A stretch of 64,000 nt of DNA from Candidatus Omnitrophota bacterium (lineage in GTDB: Bacteria > Hinthialibacterota > Hinthialibacteria > Hinthialibacterales > JAKPRU01), in the NCBI GenBank assembly GCA_029570205.1, contig JAKQSI010000088.1:33744-97743 (forward strand), in the 5' to 3' direction. The position numbers and the translations under genes are program-made. Under the pieces are notes generated by a model. The model was not told where the DNA came from and did no database searches. It saw only the letters and a program-made list of their open reading frames with translations. Of this stretch, positions 18,853 through 27,582 are shown one piece after another (within the stretch, counting starts at the first letter, position 1; every line of letters starts with the position of its first letter).

Positions 18853-18872
18853 GCGCCAATCGGCGCGTTTTA
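18853..18872 (+). terminator. Short hairpin terminator after the unknown acidic gene
   Basis: GCGCC and GGCGC pair around AATC, followed by GTTTTAT. It lies 43 bases after the stop of the gene at 17527 and touches the 3' end of the converging DUF1844 gene. The stem is only 5 bp. Confidence 0.4.
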
Positions 18873-19205
18873 TGGGAGAATAATTCTTCCGGGTTTATCT
18901 TCTTTTTTCTTTTTCTCCTCGGAAGGGGGCGATGTGGGACTTTCTTTTGCTTTGGCGAGGAAACCCATTCGCAGTTCGTGAAGAACCCGTTCCAGCATGT
19001 CGTCCTCGTCCGATGTCAGATTGCCTTTCGTTTTCTGCTGGATCATGGTCAACAGAGAAATGGTATGGCGGACGGATTCCAGGTCCGTTTCATACTTATT
19101 GGTGACTGGATTGGGGACATGTCCCAAGCCGACCAGGGCCGAAGTGGACATCATAAAAACAAAATCCTGAAAGGTCACTTCCCTCGGTGCGGATTGTTCG
19201 TTCAT
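18870..19205 (-). CDS. DUF1844 domain protein
   Basis: 111 residues. The body matches DUF1844: TFQDFVFMMSTSALVGLGHVP, then a helix with TISLLTMIQQKTKGNLT and a final DMLERVLHELRMGF, followed by a Lys/Glu/Pro-rich tail. DUF1844 proteins are small cytosolic proteins of unknown role in Deltaproteobacteria, Acidobacteria, Planctomycetes and related groups. GAGAGGTG lies close before the ATG. It converges on the unknown gene at 17527. Confidence 0.85.
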   Translation of the reverse strand: MNEQSAPREVTFQDFVFMMSTSALVGLGHVPNPVTNKYETDLESVRHTISLLTMIQQKTKGNLTSDEDDMLERVLHELRMGFLAKAKESPTSPPSEEKKKKEDKPGRIILP

Positions 19206-19289
19206 TGGATTTCACCTCTCGCGTGATGTTTGCATAGATTTTCCATGCGGAAGCGGTGCGGCTCAAGAGGAATGGCAGGGAAGGGGACG

Positions 19290-19336
19290 CGGCGCCCTCA
19301 CCCCGACCCTATTCTCCGGCGGGAGAAGAGGACGGA
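19290..19336. repeat. Dispersed CCCTCACCCC-type repeat
   Basis: A copy of a repeat with the head CCCTCACCCCGACCC and an imperfect inverted pair TTCTCCGG / CGGGAGAA. Relatives lie at 5.5 kb and 36.5 kb. This copy sits between the DUF1844 and rhamnosidase-like genes. Confidence 0.6.
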
Positions 19337-21841
19337 CTACGCTATTTTCAGATGCAACACGGTCTCTTTTGCCCAAGGCAGGGCGTAGCGTTTGTGTCCT
19401 GGAGGAGCGGGGGATGGCAACGGAGACAAATCTACCTGCTCACCCGCAGGGAGGATCAACTCGGCCGCGCAGTGTTCCGGCACTTGAATGCGGAGAGAGC
19501 GGCTGCCCTGCGGTCCTTCCGATTCGAAGCGAATCGGTCCCTGGACGGTATGCGCAACAAGGCTCACGTGCTCCAAGTCACCCAGCTGTGGACGAATTTC
19601 GCAACGGGAAAATCCGGGCGCCAACGGTTTGATCCCCGCAATCGCCATGAAAAAGAGGTAAAGGGGAACGACCGGGCAGTGACTCCACTCCGAGGCGGTG
19701 GAGTCCGGTATGACCTCCCAGTCCTCCTGTAAGGTGTTGTTGAGACGCACCGAATCCAACGTAGCCCACCGCTCGCGGAGGTCGTTCAGAATGACATCGA
19801 TTCGTCCTGCTTTTGCCAGCGCCCACAGACGCCAGCAGGCATTCGCCGGATACGAGAATCCCATTTCCGGCGGGCATTCCACCAGCATCCGCAGTGCGGC
19901 CTCTGTGTTATTGCCCGGACATTGATCGAAAAGGATAGATGTTGCGAGAGAGCGGTCGCAGAAACGATCCTGTTTTTCCTCTGACCGCCACGGCAGATTG
20001 ACACAAAACAGACCTCGTTCAGGGCGCCAGAAATGTTTTATGGCGGCGTCCAATAGATTCCGGGCAAGCGACTGGGAATCGCGAGCCAGGCCGGGATTTC
20101 CGAAAGCCGCGCAAAGCGGCGCGAAAGCGTTCTCCAGCATCGCCGAGGCGTACAGATTGAAGGCGCATTTCTTATGGCGTGTTTGCTGATAGGCGATATG
20201 ATCCATCCACACACACGGTGTCCCGATATCCTCTACCGGCAGAAGTCCGTCCGAGCGTCGAATACTTTGCAAGTACTCAACAAACTGCACAAGAGCCGCA
20301 AACGGTTTCTCCAGGGAAGATAAATCTCCCGAATACATGTAATGATGAAAGCAGTCAAATACAAAGCCGATACCATGATCCAAAATCGGTCCCCACTTAG
20401 AGAGGTAAAGTTGGCGCTGCATTACGCGGCAGAGACGGTCGTAAGCAGGCCAGCAATCCAGAAAGTAACCTTCATGTGTTATGCCCCGGCTATAGGTATT
20501 GATATATCGCGCCGGGAGACGGGTTTCGCCGAACGCGAAATAAATCGCATGAGCCTGATGAGCGACATCGCCGCTGTATTGCTGCCGTTCCCGTGCCATG
20601 CCGTCCACAAGGGTTTCCTGCGCGGAGTTATGCAAGGTATTGATCGAGGCATTCAGAAGGCGCTGCAAGTCCGAATCGGAACAGGACACCTGCGGTGAAT
20701 TCGGCCAGGGAAACACCCGACGTCGGACGCCGACCCGCTCTACCCGGACCTCCCCGACTGCGCCGTGAATATGTAATTGCAGCCATCGTAACGATTCATA
20801 GTCGAACGGCTCGAATGTATTTTCTCCATCTTTACATAGGAACCGAGACCAGGATTCCCAATGTGTATTCAGAAGCGCCGGACCCCCAATCTCGTGCGCC
20901 TCGTGTACCAATAGTTCCACAACAGTTCCAGCGGGCGCATGAATTGTGAAATAAGGCCAGCCGACAATTTGTTCGGCGAATTCATAAGTCAGCGCGGCGC
21001 CACGGGTTCCGTCCAGGATAACACGCCATTTCCCCGGCTCGATTTCGTCTGCGCACAGTGAGCCGGCTACGCGAAACGCATTTGGCGTCCGGCATTCGAA
21101 ATACTCCCGTGGAGGACGATCCCAGGCAATCCATAGCGACTCGGCAAGACATTTAACCGGTATCAATTCCTCATTCAGTAGAGGAATGCTGCGCGGCGAG
21201 AGATCGCAGCGGTTCCGGTCGCCGATGATGTCCATCATGTAGTCATCATAAGTGGAACAGAGAACGGGCATATCGGCGGGACAGTTGTGCTCCATAGCAG
21301 GCAGCCAGTCCGTCTCGGGGGAAAATCCGGGGGCCGCCCAACCGTACGGATACAAGCGCGCGTCAAATTCTTCTTGTAACGCTCGCAGATACCAGCGCGT
21401 GTAATGCCCCGGCTGCCAGGAGCGGGCAATATGGGCCTGCCAGGATGAATCGGAGAGGAGAGATTCTTTTTCGCCGATAGCGTTTTCAATATCCAGTCGG
21501 AACAGGAATCCCGGTTTGCCGAGCGGCCATGTACCCTCCCCGTGCCCATAGAAGAGTACCTCGCAGCCGATGACATTCTTGCCCGGATGAAGGAGAGATG
21601 TCAAATCCAGAGGATCGGCTTCCAGGTGTTGCGGGTCCGCCGGTGCGGGTCCCCACTGGACCCGCTGCCCGTTGACAAACAGGCGGTAACGGCTGTCTGC
21701 AACAATCCAACCGGTCGCCGCTTTCGGAGCAGCGGAGAGGTCCAGCTCGCGACGAAACAGAACAAAGGTGTTTTGAAGACAACGCCCGGACGGATACCAG
21801 ATCCACCGAGCCGGGGACAGATCGAGAGTCTTTGATGTCAT
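19337..21841 (-). CDS. Alpha-L-rhamnosidase-like glycoside hydrolase (GH78 type)
   Basis: 834 residues from the ATG preceded by GGAG at 6 bases; the longer frame adds 41 unlikely residues. N-terminal beta-sandwich segments (ARWIWYPSG..., FVNGQRVQWGPAPADPQHLE) resemble those of GH78 enzymes. The (alpha/alpha)6 barrel contains DGMARERQQYSGD, corresponding to the acidic motif that holds the general acid, and later NNTLQEDWE...STASEWSHC, the usual position of the second acid. A C-terminal beta domain follows (GFSRCEIRPQLGDL). No signal peptide is evident. It probably releases L-rhamnose or a related deoxysugar. It follows the MtaA/URO-D-like gene after a gap with a palindrome. Confidence 0.82.
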   Translation of the reverse strand: MTSKTLDLSPARWIWYPSGRCLQNTFVLFRRELDLSAAPKAATGWIVADSRYRLFVNGQRVQWGPAPADPQHLEADPLDLTSLLHPGKNVIGCEVLFYGHGEGTWPLGKPGFLFRLDIENAIGEKESLLSDSSWQAHIARSWQPGHYTRWYLRALQEEFDARLYPYGWAAPGFSPETDWLPAMEHNCPADMPVLCSTYDDYMMDIIGDRNRCDLSPRSIPLLNEELIPVKCLAESLWIAWDRPPREYFECRTPNAFRVAGSLCADEIEPGKWRVILDGTRGAALTYEFAEQIVGWPYFTIHAPAGTVVELLVHEAHEIGGPALLNTHWESWSRFLCKDGENTFEPFDYESLRWLQLHIHGAVGEVRVERVGVRRRVFPWPNSPQVSCSDSDLQRLLNASINTLHNSAQETLVDGMARERQQYSGDVAHQAHAIYFAFGETRLPARYINTYSRGITHEGYFLDCWPAYDRLCRVMQRQLYLSKWGPILDHGIGFVFDCFHHYMYSGDLSSLEKPFAALVQFVEYLQSIRRSDGLLPVEDIGTPCVWMDHIAYQQTRHKKCAFNLYASAMLENAFAPLCAAFGNPGLARDSQSLARNLLDAAIKHFWRPERGLFCVNLPWRSEEKQDRFCDRSLATSILFDQCPGNNTEAALRMLVECPPEMGFSYPANACWRLWALAKAGRIDVILNDLRERWATLDSVRLNNTLQEDWEVIPDSTASEWSHCPVVPLYLFFMAIAGIKPLAPGFSRCEIRPQLGDLEHVSLVAHTVQGPIRFESEGPQGSRSLRIQVPEHCAAELILPAGEQVDLSPLPSPAPPGHKRYALPWAKETVLHLKIA

Positions 21842-21881
21842 AATGTTCTCCATGGAGTAGTTAGTGGGGGCAGGTTGGTAA

Positions 21882-21909
21882 GTAGGGGCACGTTGCAACG
21901 TGCCTCTAC
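21882..21909. repeat. 28-bp perfect palindromic repeat, ACGTTGCAACGT core
   Basis: GTAGGGGC, a 12-base self-complementary core ACGTTGCAACGT, then GCCTCTAC; the arms pair with one G-T type mismatch. It has the same length and outer arms as the repeat at 60312, which has a different core. It lies between the MtaA-like and rhamnosidase-like genes. Confidence 0.8.
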
Positions 21910-21950
21910 AGGGAGGGTTAATCGAGATGGAACACCTCTCTAAGTGGAAT

Positions 21951-23009
21951 TCAATAGGTTCCATATTGCAGAACCACCTTGATTACGTGTTTGTACTGCT
22001 CGAAACTTACATCGTCCGGGACGGAGTGGTCCGAGTGGTAGATATATCCCCCGCCTTTCATGGCAAAGGGGATCTTTGTTTTGATTTCCTGCTCAATCAC
22101 GGATGGATCGGGATTAGACATTGCGCGGGCGTCGATTCCGCCCATGAAGCATAGTGTTTCTCCGTAGTCTTTCTTTAACTGAATCAAATCCATCCCGGCC
22201 TTCGACTCCAGCGGCTGCAGGCCGTCGAATCCTGCTTCGATCAGTTGGGGAACCAGTTCGCTTACTCGTCCGCAGCTGTGCAGAAGAACCGGCAATCCTG
22301 CGGCGTGGAAAAAATCGCAGATCCGTTTGTGCAGCGGAAGCAGAAGGCTGCGATAGGTTTGTGGAGAGAACAGGGAGGCATTGCGGTATCCCATATCGTC
22401 ATACAAGAAAGCGCCGTCGAACTTGAATCCGCCTGCCATCATTTCCTCCGCGCAGGCGATATTCAGGTCGATCCCGACCTCGAACATATCGAACACCCAT
22501 TTGGGATCGTCCAGCATAGCCATCAGCAGATTCACGGAGCCGACAATTCCCTGGGTCCGGTCGTATCCGATCGGAGCGCTGTAGGCGCACCATCGTCCGG
22601 CCTCGTGTTCTTTACGATTCCGGGTTAAATCGTTCTCCCAATCGATCCGATCTCTTGCCATGGCCATGCGAGGCCGGTGTTCCTCCCAGTCCTCCCGAGA
22701 GGTAATGGTGAAACCGATCATTTGCGGCGTGGAGGTAGCATGTTTCCAGTTTCGAAGCAGGGCGCCGTTCTTATTGCGTTGGACAATATATTCGTCTGTT
22801 TCCTCGACGGTTTCCTCCGGGAGTCGGAAAGTAGTGTCCGCGCCGAAGCCTGCCATTTCATAGTGAAAGTATTCCTCCGGTTCGACATTTTCCGGAAGCC
22901 CTTCTTTGTGCCAGCGGACAACCGTGGTTTCCCAGGGTGCGTCCTGGATGGCGACACGATCCGGTTCGCGATGTTGCAGGGTCAGACCGATCCGTTCCCG
23001 TGAATTCAT
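21951..23009 (-). CDS. Uroporphyrinogen decarboxylase-like (MtaA/CmuA family) protein
   Basis: 352 residues with the URO-D/methylcobamide:CoM methyltransferase barrel. The motif LLHSCGRVSELVPQLIEAGFDGLQPLE carries His-x-Cys, the metal-binding signature of the MtaA/CmuA branch. The N-terminal RGNDL-type arginine motif of true heme URO-D is not seen (the start reads NSRERIGLTLQHREPDRVAI). It is therefore more likely a methyltransferase-like enzyme than a heme enzyme. Such paralogs are abundant in uncultured polysaccharide degraders, with unknown substrates. AGGAG lies 6 bases before the ATG, and a promoter-like element sits about 50 bases upstream. The rhamnosidase-like gene follows on the same strand. 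Confidence 0.85.
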   Translation of the reverse strand: MNSRERIGLTLQHREPDRVAIQDAPWETTVVRWHKEGLPENVEPEEYFHYEMAGFGADTTFRLPEETVEETDEYIVQRNKNGALLRNWKHATSTPQMIGFTITSREDWEEHRPRMAMARDRIDWENDLTRNRKEHEAGRWCAYSAPIGYDRTQGIVGSVNLLMAMLDDPKWVFDMFEVGIDLNIACAEEMMAGGFKFDGAFLYDDMGYRNASLFSPQTYRSLLLPLHKRICDFFHAAGLPVLLHSCGRVSELVPQLIEAGFDGLQPLESKAGMDLIQLKKDYGETLCFMGGIDARAMSNPDPSVIEQEIKTKIPFAMKGGGYIYHSDHSVPDDVSFEQYKHVIKVVLQYGTY

Positions 23010-23057
23010 CCTGTGCTCCTGTTACAACGATTGTGCCCCCCCGACGACAAAAACCTG

Positions 23058-23086
23058 ATTATAGGTCGTGAAGGGATTGCATTCCA
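23058..23086 (-). promoter_or_regulatory. Promoter candidate for the MtaA/URO-D-like gene
   Basis: On the minus strand a perfect TATAAT (23058-23063) lies 17 bases after TGGAAT (23081-23086), which matches the -35 consensus at three positions. The predicted transcript begins about 40 bases before the ATG. Confidence 0.45.
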
Positions 23087-23149
23087 GGACAACACAGGGA
23101 ACAAGAGAAGCGTAGATGGGAAAGACGACTTGGCGAAATCCTCGCAGAA

Positions 23150-26100
23150 TCAGTTTTCATACCGCAGGCTTTGCCTGTCCCAGAACCAGGAGGGGTCCTG
23201 AACGGCATGAACGGTGATATCATCGATGGCCAGGGTAGCCGCGTCCTTTACCAGGCCGGGAACCGCGCCGGGGAGATACCGATTCTGCAGAAGCAGGACG
23301 GGGTTGACCCCAGCCGGAACGCGAAAGTCGCCGGTTACCGAAACCTTGACCCAGTCGCCGTTGCGAGGAAGGTTGTCGTTGCTCATGTAGGTCACCGCTG
23401 TGTGCAGGCCGTTTGTCATCGCGATGGCAAAGTATCCTTGTCCGTTTTTCACGGCCTTAACGTAACACTGCGCGGTGATGGTATGTGGAAATGCAATGCC
23501 GGGGAGCGGAAGCGGTCCCGCCAGGACTCGCACATATCCGAGAGGATCGGTCAAGTTCAGGATCATTGACTGTGCCCGCCCACCGGCAAACAGATCATGG
23601 TTGTACAGCAGAGTGAGATAGGCCTCGCCGCCGCTCGTATTTGTGGGGTCGATCTGTACCATGTCTCCCAATCCCAGCAGGGTGGACTCAAAGGTTCCGT
23701 CGAACGGCCCCGTGTTGATTTCGGTCTTACCCAGAGCGCGATCCATTTTCCGTACGCTCCGGCAGACACGGATGTTGTCGATGTAGACATACGCGGTTCC
23801 ACGCGCGTAGGTTCTGGCCGAAATCTGGATTACTCCCTGCAGGAGATCCGTGGGGCTGTCATAAGTACTCGAGACAAGCTGATATTGCCCGCCGCCTTGA
23901 ATCTCGTCGGCGGTAATTGTATTGATGGAAAGGTTGGAACTGTCGGCAAACAATCCGATCGAAATATCGGGCAGATCGCGGGGTTCAACAGGATTCTCGG
24001 CCGCGAAGTACCCCTGAATCGTAACCGTACCCTGGCCGGTCTCGATATACGGTGTCATCAGGAGGACATTCTTTCCGGGAGCGACCGTGACCAGCAATCC
24101 GTGACCATCCGTGGCCGACGGATCCAGGGATACAGGAATATCGCCCAAACGAGCCGCTCCGCCACCGCTCAAGCCGACCATCCAGGACGTCGATCCGAGC
24201 GCCAGCGCGGAAAAATCGTAGTCTTCCTCCGCATCGCCGCCGATCGGCGGAATGCAGGAGGATACATAAATCACGGCTCCATCCCGGTCTTTCCAATTGT
24301 TCATTCGATAGGCTCGGAGGCTGACGGGAACCGGGTCTTTCACCAGTCCCCCGGGAAATGTGCTGAAGAAATAGGTTTGACCACGCGCCACATTCGCGGC
24401 TTCCAGCCCCCGACCGATTGTAAACGTTGCAGAAAATGGAATATCCGCGGCATACACGCCTTTCGGGAGCATCTGGTTGTACATCGAATACGGCGTAATG
24501 AAACAATAATCCTCCAATAAGGGCGCGGGATCTTTTATGAAGGGATCGATCATAAATGTAGATGTTTTTACAACCACTTCATCGCTCGCGGAGAATACCC
24601 CATCAGTAGCCCTGAAAATAATGGAGCCTTCCGCCGGGGTTGCGGCCGCACGGACGGAGACCACATTCTGATCGTTAATGGTGAGATCACGAACCGCTCC
24701 CTTTATTTCATAAGTCCAATTCACTCCCGCCTGACCGGAATCCCGATCCACAACATAGTCATCCAGATCGAGCGCGGCGGTCAGGTCTTCGCCGACGATC
24801 AGTCGCAGGTCGGGTATATTGCGAATCTCCGGGGCCAGCAGCAATGCCACCCAAACGGGTGTATTGGTTTGCGGTTCGGTTCCGGTATCCGTTGTCAAAT
24901 TGGAGAGGCGAATGGTAACAAGGTGTTCGCCCTTCTGGAAAAGGCTGGTGACATTTTCCGCCGGTCGGACGGGATTGGCGGCGCTGAATGTAACGGTTGC
25001 GTTTGCGACGGTTCCGTCCGGTCTTTGTACGTCCAACGCAAGCGTATCATTAATCGACAGGGGGCCGCTGCCGTTCTCCGTAGAGGAAAGAACCACGCGA
25101 ACCGTTCCCTGTTTCGGTTCCACCGGAATGTATACCCGGTTCGTATTGGTGTAGTAGATCCCTGTTCGGCCCGGAGTGATACCGGGAGCGAGCTGATTCA
25201 CCGGCAGCGGTGTAGGGGTATTCGTCGGCGTATTGGACGGTCGTGGGGTCGGTGTCCAGGTCGCTGTCGGTGTGGGAGTTCGTGTCGAGGTCGGGGTTTG
25301 TGTCGGAGTCTGGGAGAGATCGCGAAGCGTTACTTCCCGAATCCGGTGGTTTAGAGAATCCACAACCAGAAAACTATCCTGGCTGTACAGTACCAGTCCG
25401 ACCGGATTATTGAGCCAAGCCAGGAGCGCCGGTCCGCCATCGCCGAAATAGCCGTTTTTACCGATTCCGGCAATGGTTTCAATGATTCCGTCCTGGTCCA
25501 CGCGGCGGATGCGGTGGTTTTTGTAATCACTGATGAGGATATTTCCGCGATCATCGATCAACACATCCTGCGGATAGGTCATCTTGGCTTGTGTTGCCGG
25601 TCCGCCATCTCCCGAAAATCCGTTTTGTTGACCGATTCCGGCGATGGTTGTAATGATTCCATTTGTGTCGACTTTGCGGACGACACTATTGAATTGGTCC
25701 ACGATATAGATGTTGCCCAGGCGGTCCAGATCGATGCCGGACGGGTAAAGAAGCAATGCTTCGGTGGCCGGTCCCCCGTCTCCCGCGTAGCCGAACTCAG
25801 TACCTCCGACACCGGCGATGGTCCGCACCATGCCGGAGGTATCCACAACGCGGATGCGGAAATTGGAACTGTCTACCACGTACACATTTCCGGTTGCATC
25901 CACCGTGAGGTCGGCGGGCATTTTGAACAAAGCTTCCGTGGCGGGGACAACCTCGCCACCGACACCCGCGAAGCGACCGATACCCGCAAAGGTGGTGATA
26001 ATGCCGTTTCGGTCAACTTTTCGGATGCAGTGATTATCGGTATCCGCGATGAGAATGGAGCCGTCTGCCAGCGCGGCGACGCCTTTCGGTTTGTTGAGCG

Positions 26101-26467
26101 AGGCATCGGTCGCGGGTCCGCCGTCACCGGAAAACGAGGGGAGTCCGTTGCCCGCGAAGGTACTCACAATACCCCTGCGGTCGATCCGGCGAATACGGTT
26201 GTTGTCGCGATCTGTAATAAAAATATTCCCGTCGGGATCAACAGCGGCGTTCCAGGGGGTGTTGAAACGGGCCTCGACTGCCGGGGAGCCATCCCCTGCG
26301 AATCCGGCGACGCCCGAACCGGCGAAATTCAATATAGAATAAGAATTGGGCGCCTGGCCGGAGGCAACATGGGCCGCCCAGAGAAGGAAAAGAATTGTGA
26401 GGAATGCGATGATGACAGAGTGTATCCGCGAACGGGGCTGACATTGGGGGTGGGCGGCGGCGTACAT
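23150..26467 (-). CDS. Secreted NHL-repeat propeller protein with Thr-Pro linker
   Basis: 1105 residues from the ATG preceded by AGGAG at 8 bases; the longer frame adds 19 residues before the signal peptide. A signal peptide (SVIIAFLTILFLLWAAHVASGQA) leads to about six NHL repeats of the form AGDGGPA..A.....P.G...D..GN..I.D..N..IR.VD (about 30-365). A linker of TPTPT type follows (about 385-415). Then come beta-sandwich-like regions, including a cadherin-like part around DLDDYVVDRDSG, and a C-terminal part with a jelly-roll-like look. It is extracellular; its role is unknown, with binding or scaffolding likely. The linker style matches that of the beta-helix protein at 10.4-15.0 kb. Confidence 0.86.
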   Translation of the reverse strand: MYAAAHPQCQPRSRIHSVIIAFLTILFLLWAAHVASGQAPNSYSILNFAGSGVAGFAGDGSPAVEARFNTPWNAAVDPDGNIFITDRDNNRIRRIDRRGIVSTFAGNGLPSFSGDGGPATDASLNKPKGVAALADGSILIADTDNHCIRKVDRNGIITTFAGIGRFAGVGGEVVPATEALFKMPADLTVDATGNVYVVDSSNFRIRVVDTSGMVRTIAGVGGTEFGYAGDGGPATEALLLYPSGIDLDRLGNIYIVDQFNSVVRKVDTNGIITTIAGIGQQNGFSGDGGPATQAKMTYPQDVLIDDRGNILISDYKNHRIRRVDQDGIIETIAGIGKNGYFGDGGPALLAWLNNPVGLVLYSQDSFLVVDSLNHRIREVTLRDLSQTPTQTPTSTRTPTPTATWTPTPRPSNTPTNTPTPLPVNQLAPGITPGRTGIYYTNTNRVYIPVEPKQGTVRVVLSSTENGSGPLSINDTLALDVQRPDGTVANATVTFSAANPVRPAENVTSLFQKGEHLVTIRLSNLTTDTGTEPQTNTPVWVALLLAPEIRNIPDLRLIVGEDLTAALDLDDYVVDRDSGQAGVNWTYEIKGAVRDLTINDQNVVSVRAAATPAEGSIIFRATDGVFSASDEVVVKTSTFMIDPFIKDPAPLLEDYCFITPYSMYNQMLPKGVYAADIPFSATFTIGRGLEAANVARGQTYFFSTFPGGLVKDPVPVSLRAYRMNNWKDRDGAVIYVSSCIPPIGGDAEEDYDFSALALGSTSWMVGLSGGGAARLGDIPVSLDPSATDGHGLLVTVAPGKNVLLMTPYIETGQGTVTIQGYFAAENPVEPRDLPDISIGLFADSSNLSINTITADEIQGGGQYQLVSSTYDSPTDLLQGVIQISARTYARGTAYVYIDNIRVCRSVRKMDRALGKTEINTGPFDGTFESTLLGLGDMVQIDPTNTSGGEAYLTLLYNHDLFAGGRAQSMILNLTDPLGYVRVLAGPLPLPGIAFPHTITAQCYVKAVKNGQGYFAIAMTNGLHTAVTYMSNDNLPRNGDWVKVSVTGDFRVPAGVNPVLLLQNRYLPGAVPGLVKDAATLAIDDITVHAVQDPSWFWDRQSLRYEN

Positions 26468-26732
26468 GCGCGTGTCTCCTGCACAGGATTTCACCCCGTC
26501 CCTGGGCGGCGGGAGCCACCCCACCGGCCATTGCCGCGCCCCGATATAGCGGCCTCAAAGAGCAGTCCAATACAAAACAAGTATGCGGCGTCCCACATAC
26601 TTTCTACGATTATCGTCCGGATCTCAAGGACCTTTAGGTTTCGAGAAAGCCAAAAAACGGCAGGAACGGTTCTTGTTGTCGGCCATGGCCTGGGTATTCC
26701 TTTTAGATTGGACGACTTAGAATACCCTCACC

Positions 26733-27344
26733 ATGGGAATCGAACCTCACAACGTGGAAGATCACCTGACGGAATATCTGATTCGGCTTGCCGGTGTGGC
26801 CGAGTGTCGCGATCCCGATGTTCCGGTCCATCTGCGTCGGATCAGCTTGTGCAGCCGGATCATGACCCGGCATATCGGCTGGATGGAACACCAGGTTACG
26901 ATGATCGGGTACGCCGCTCTGGCGCATGACATCGGCAAGATCGCCGTGCCGGAAGCGGTTCTGCTCAAGCCGGGGCCGCTGACACCGGAGGAATACGAGA
27001 TCTCGAAACGGCATACCACTGTCGGCGCGGAGATCCTGGGGGATTCGGATGTCCCGTTGGTTCGCATGGCGGCGCGGATTGCGTTGAGTCATCATGAACG
27101 GTGGGATGGAGCGGGATACCCATCGGGGCTTCAGGGCGAAAAAATCCCCCTGGAAGCGCGGATTGTCTCGGTGATTGATGTGTTCGACGCCCTGGTTGGG
27201 AGTCGATGCTACAAGGAACCTATCCGCATCGACCGAAGTATTCAGATCCTTCGCGAGAATTCCGGGATGCATTTTGATCCGGCCATCGTCGGCTTCTTCG
27301 TCGAATGCCTGGACGAAATTCTGCATGTTTACCGGACGGGGTGA
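26733..27344 (+). CDS. Stand-alone HD-GYP phosphohydrolase domain protein
   Basis: 203 residues consisting of little more than one HD-GYP domain. Motifs include HLRRIS, LAHDIGKIAVPEAVLLKPGPLT (HD metal pair), a His before VGAEIL, HHERWDGAGYPSGLQGEKIP (HHE and GYP) and SVIDVFDAL. HD-GYP proteins typically hydrolyse cyclic di-GMP or other dinucleotides. No receiver or membrane segment is attached, so its input signal is unclear. No strong ribosome site precedes the ATG. The motif set is complete, so it is probably active. Confidence 0.9.
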   Translation: MGIEPHNVEDHLTEYLIRLAGVAECRDPDVPVHLRRISLCSRIMTRHIGWMEHQVTMIGYAALAHDIGKIAVPEAVLLKPGPLTPEEYEISKRHTTVGAEILGDSDVPLVRMAARIALSHHERWDGAGYPSGLQGEKIPLEARIVSVIDVFDALVGSRCYKEPIRIDRSIQILRENSGMHFDPAIVGFFVECLDEILHVYRTG

Positions 27345-27582
27345 GGCGATTGGCGATTGTGGGCAGATTGCAGAACTCCTTACGCGTATGTATACCCCCA
27401 GGAATGTGTCAAGTACAATGAGACAGCTCCGTTTGGAAATCAGTGAGTTTTGCTTGTGTTCAACTTCTCCGGTCCGGAGGGTTGATCCAGACCGTTCAAT
27501 GGACGTTTCCACCCGGTGCAGACGCGATTTCAGGCAGGTCACCCGGCTGCGCAAGCGTGTCAGATAAACAATCCGGCCTTGT
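27345..27582. other. Convergent gap, nothing recognised
   Basis: The space between the HD-GYP gene and the converging solute-binding protein gene. A short ATTG-rich run (27353-27370) resembles low-complexity DNA also seen at 43.28 kb. No hairpin terminator or gene could be supported. Confidence 0.4.

Noticed and set aside
21951-23009. Heme biosynthesis enzyme HemE
   Set aside because: The N-terminal arginine motif of true uroporphyrinogen decarboxylase is missing and the HSCGR motif points to the MtaA/CmuA branch.
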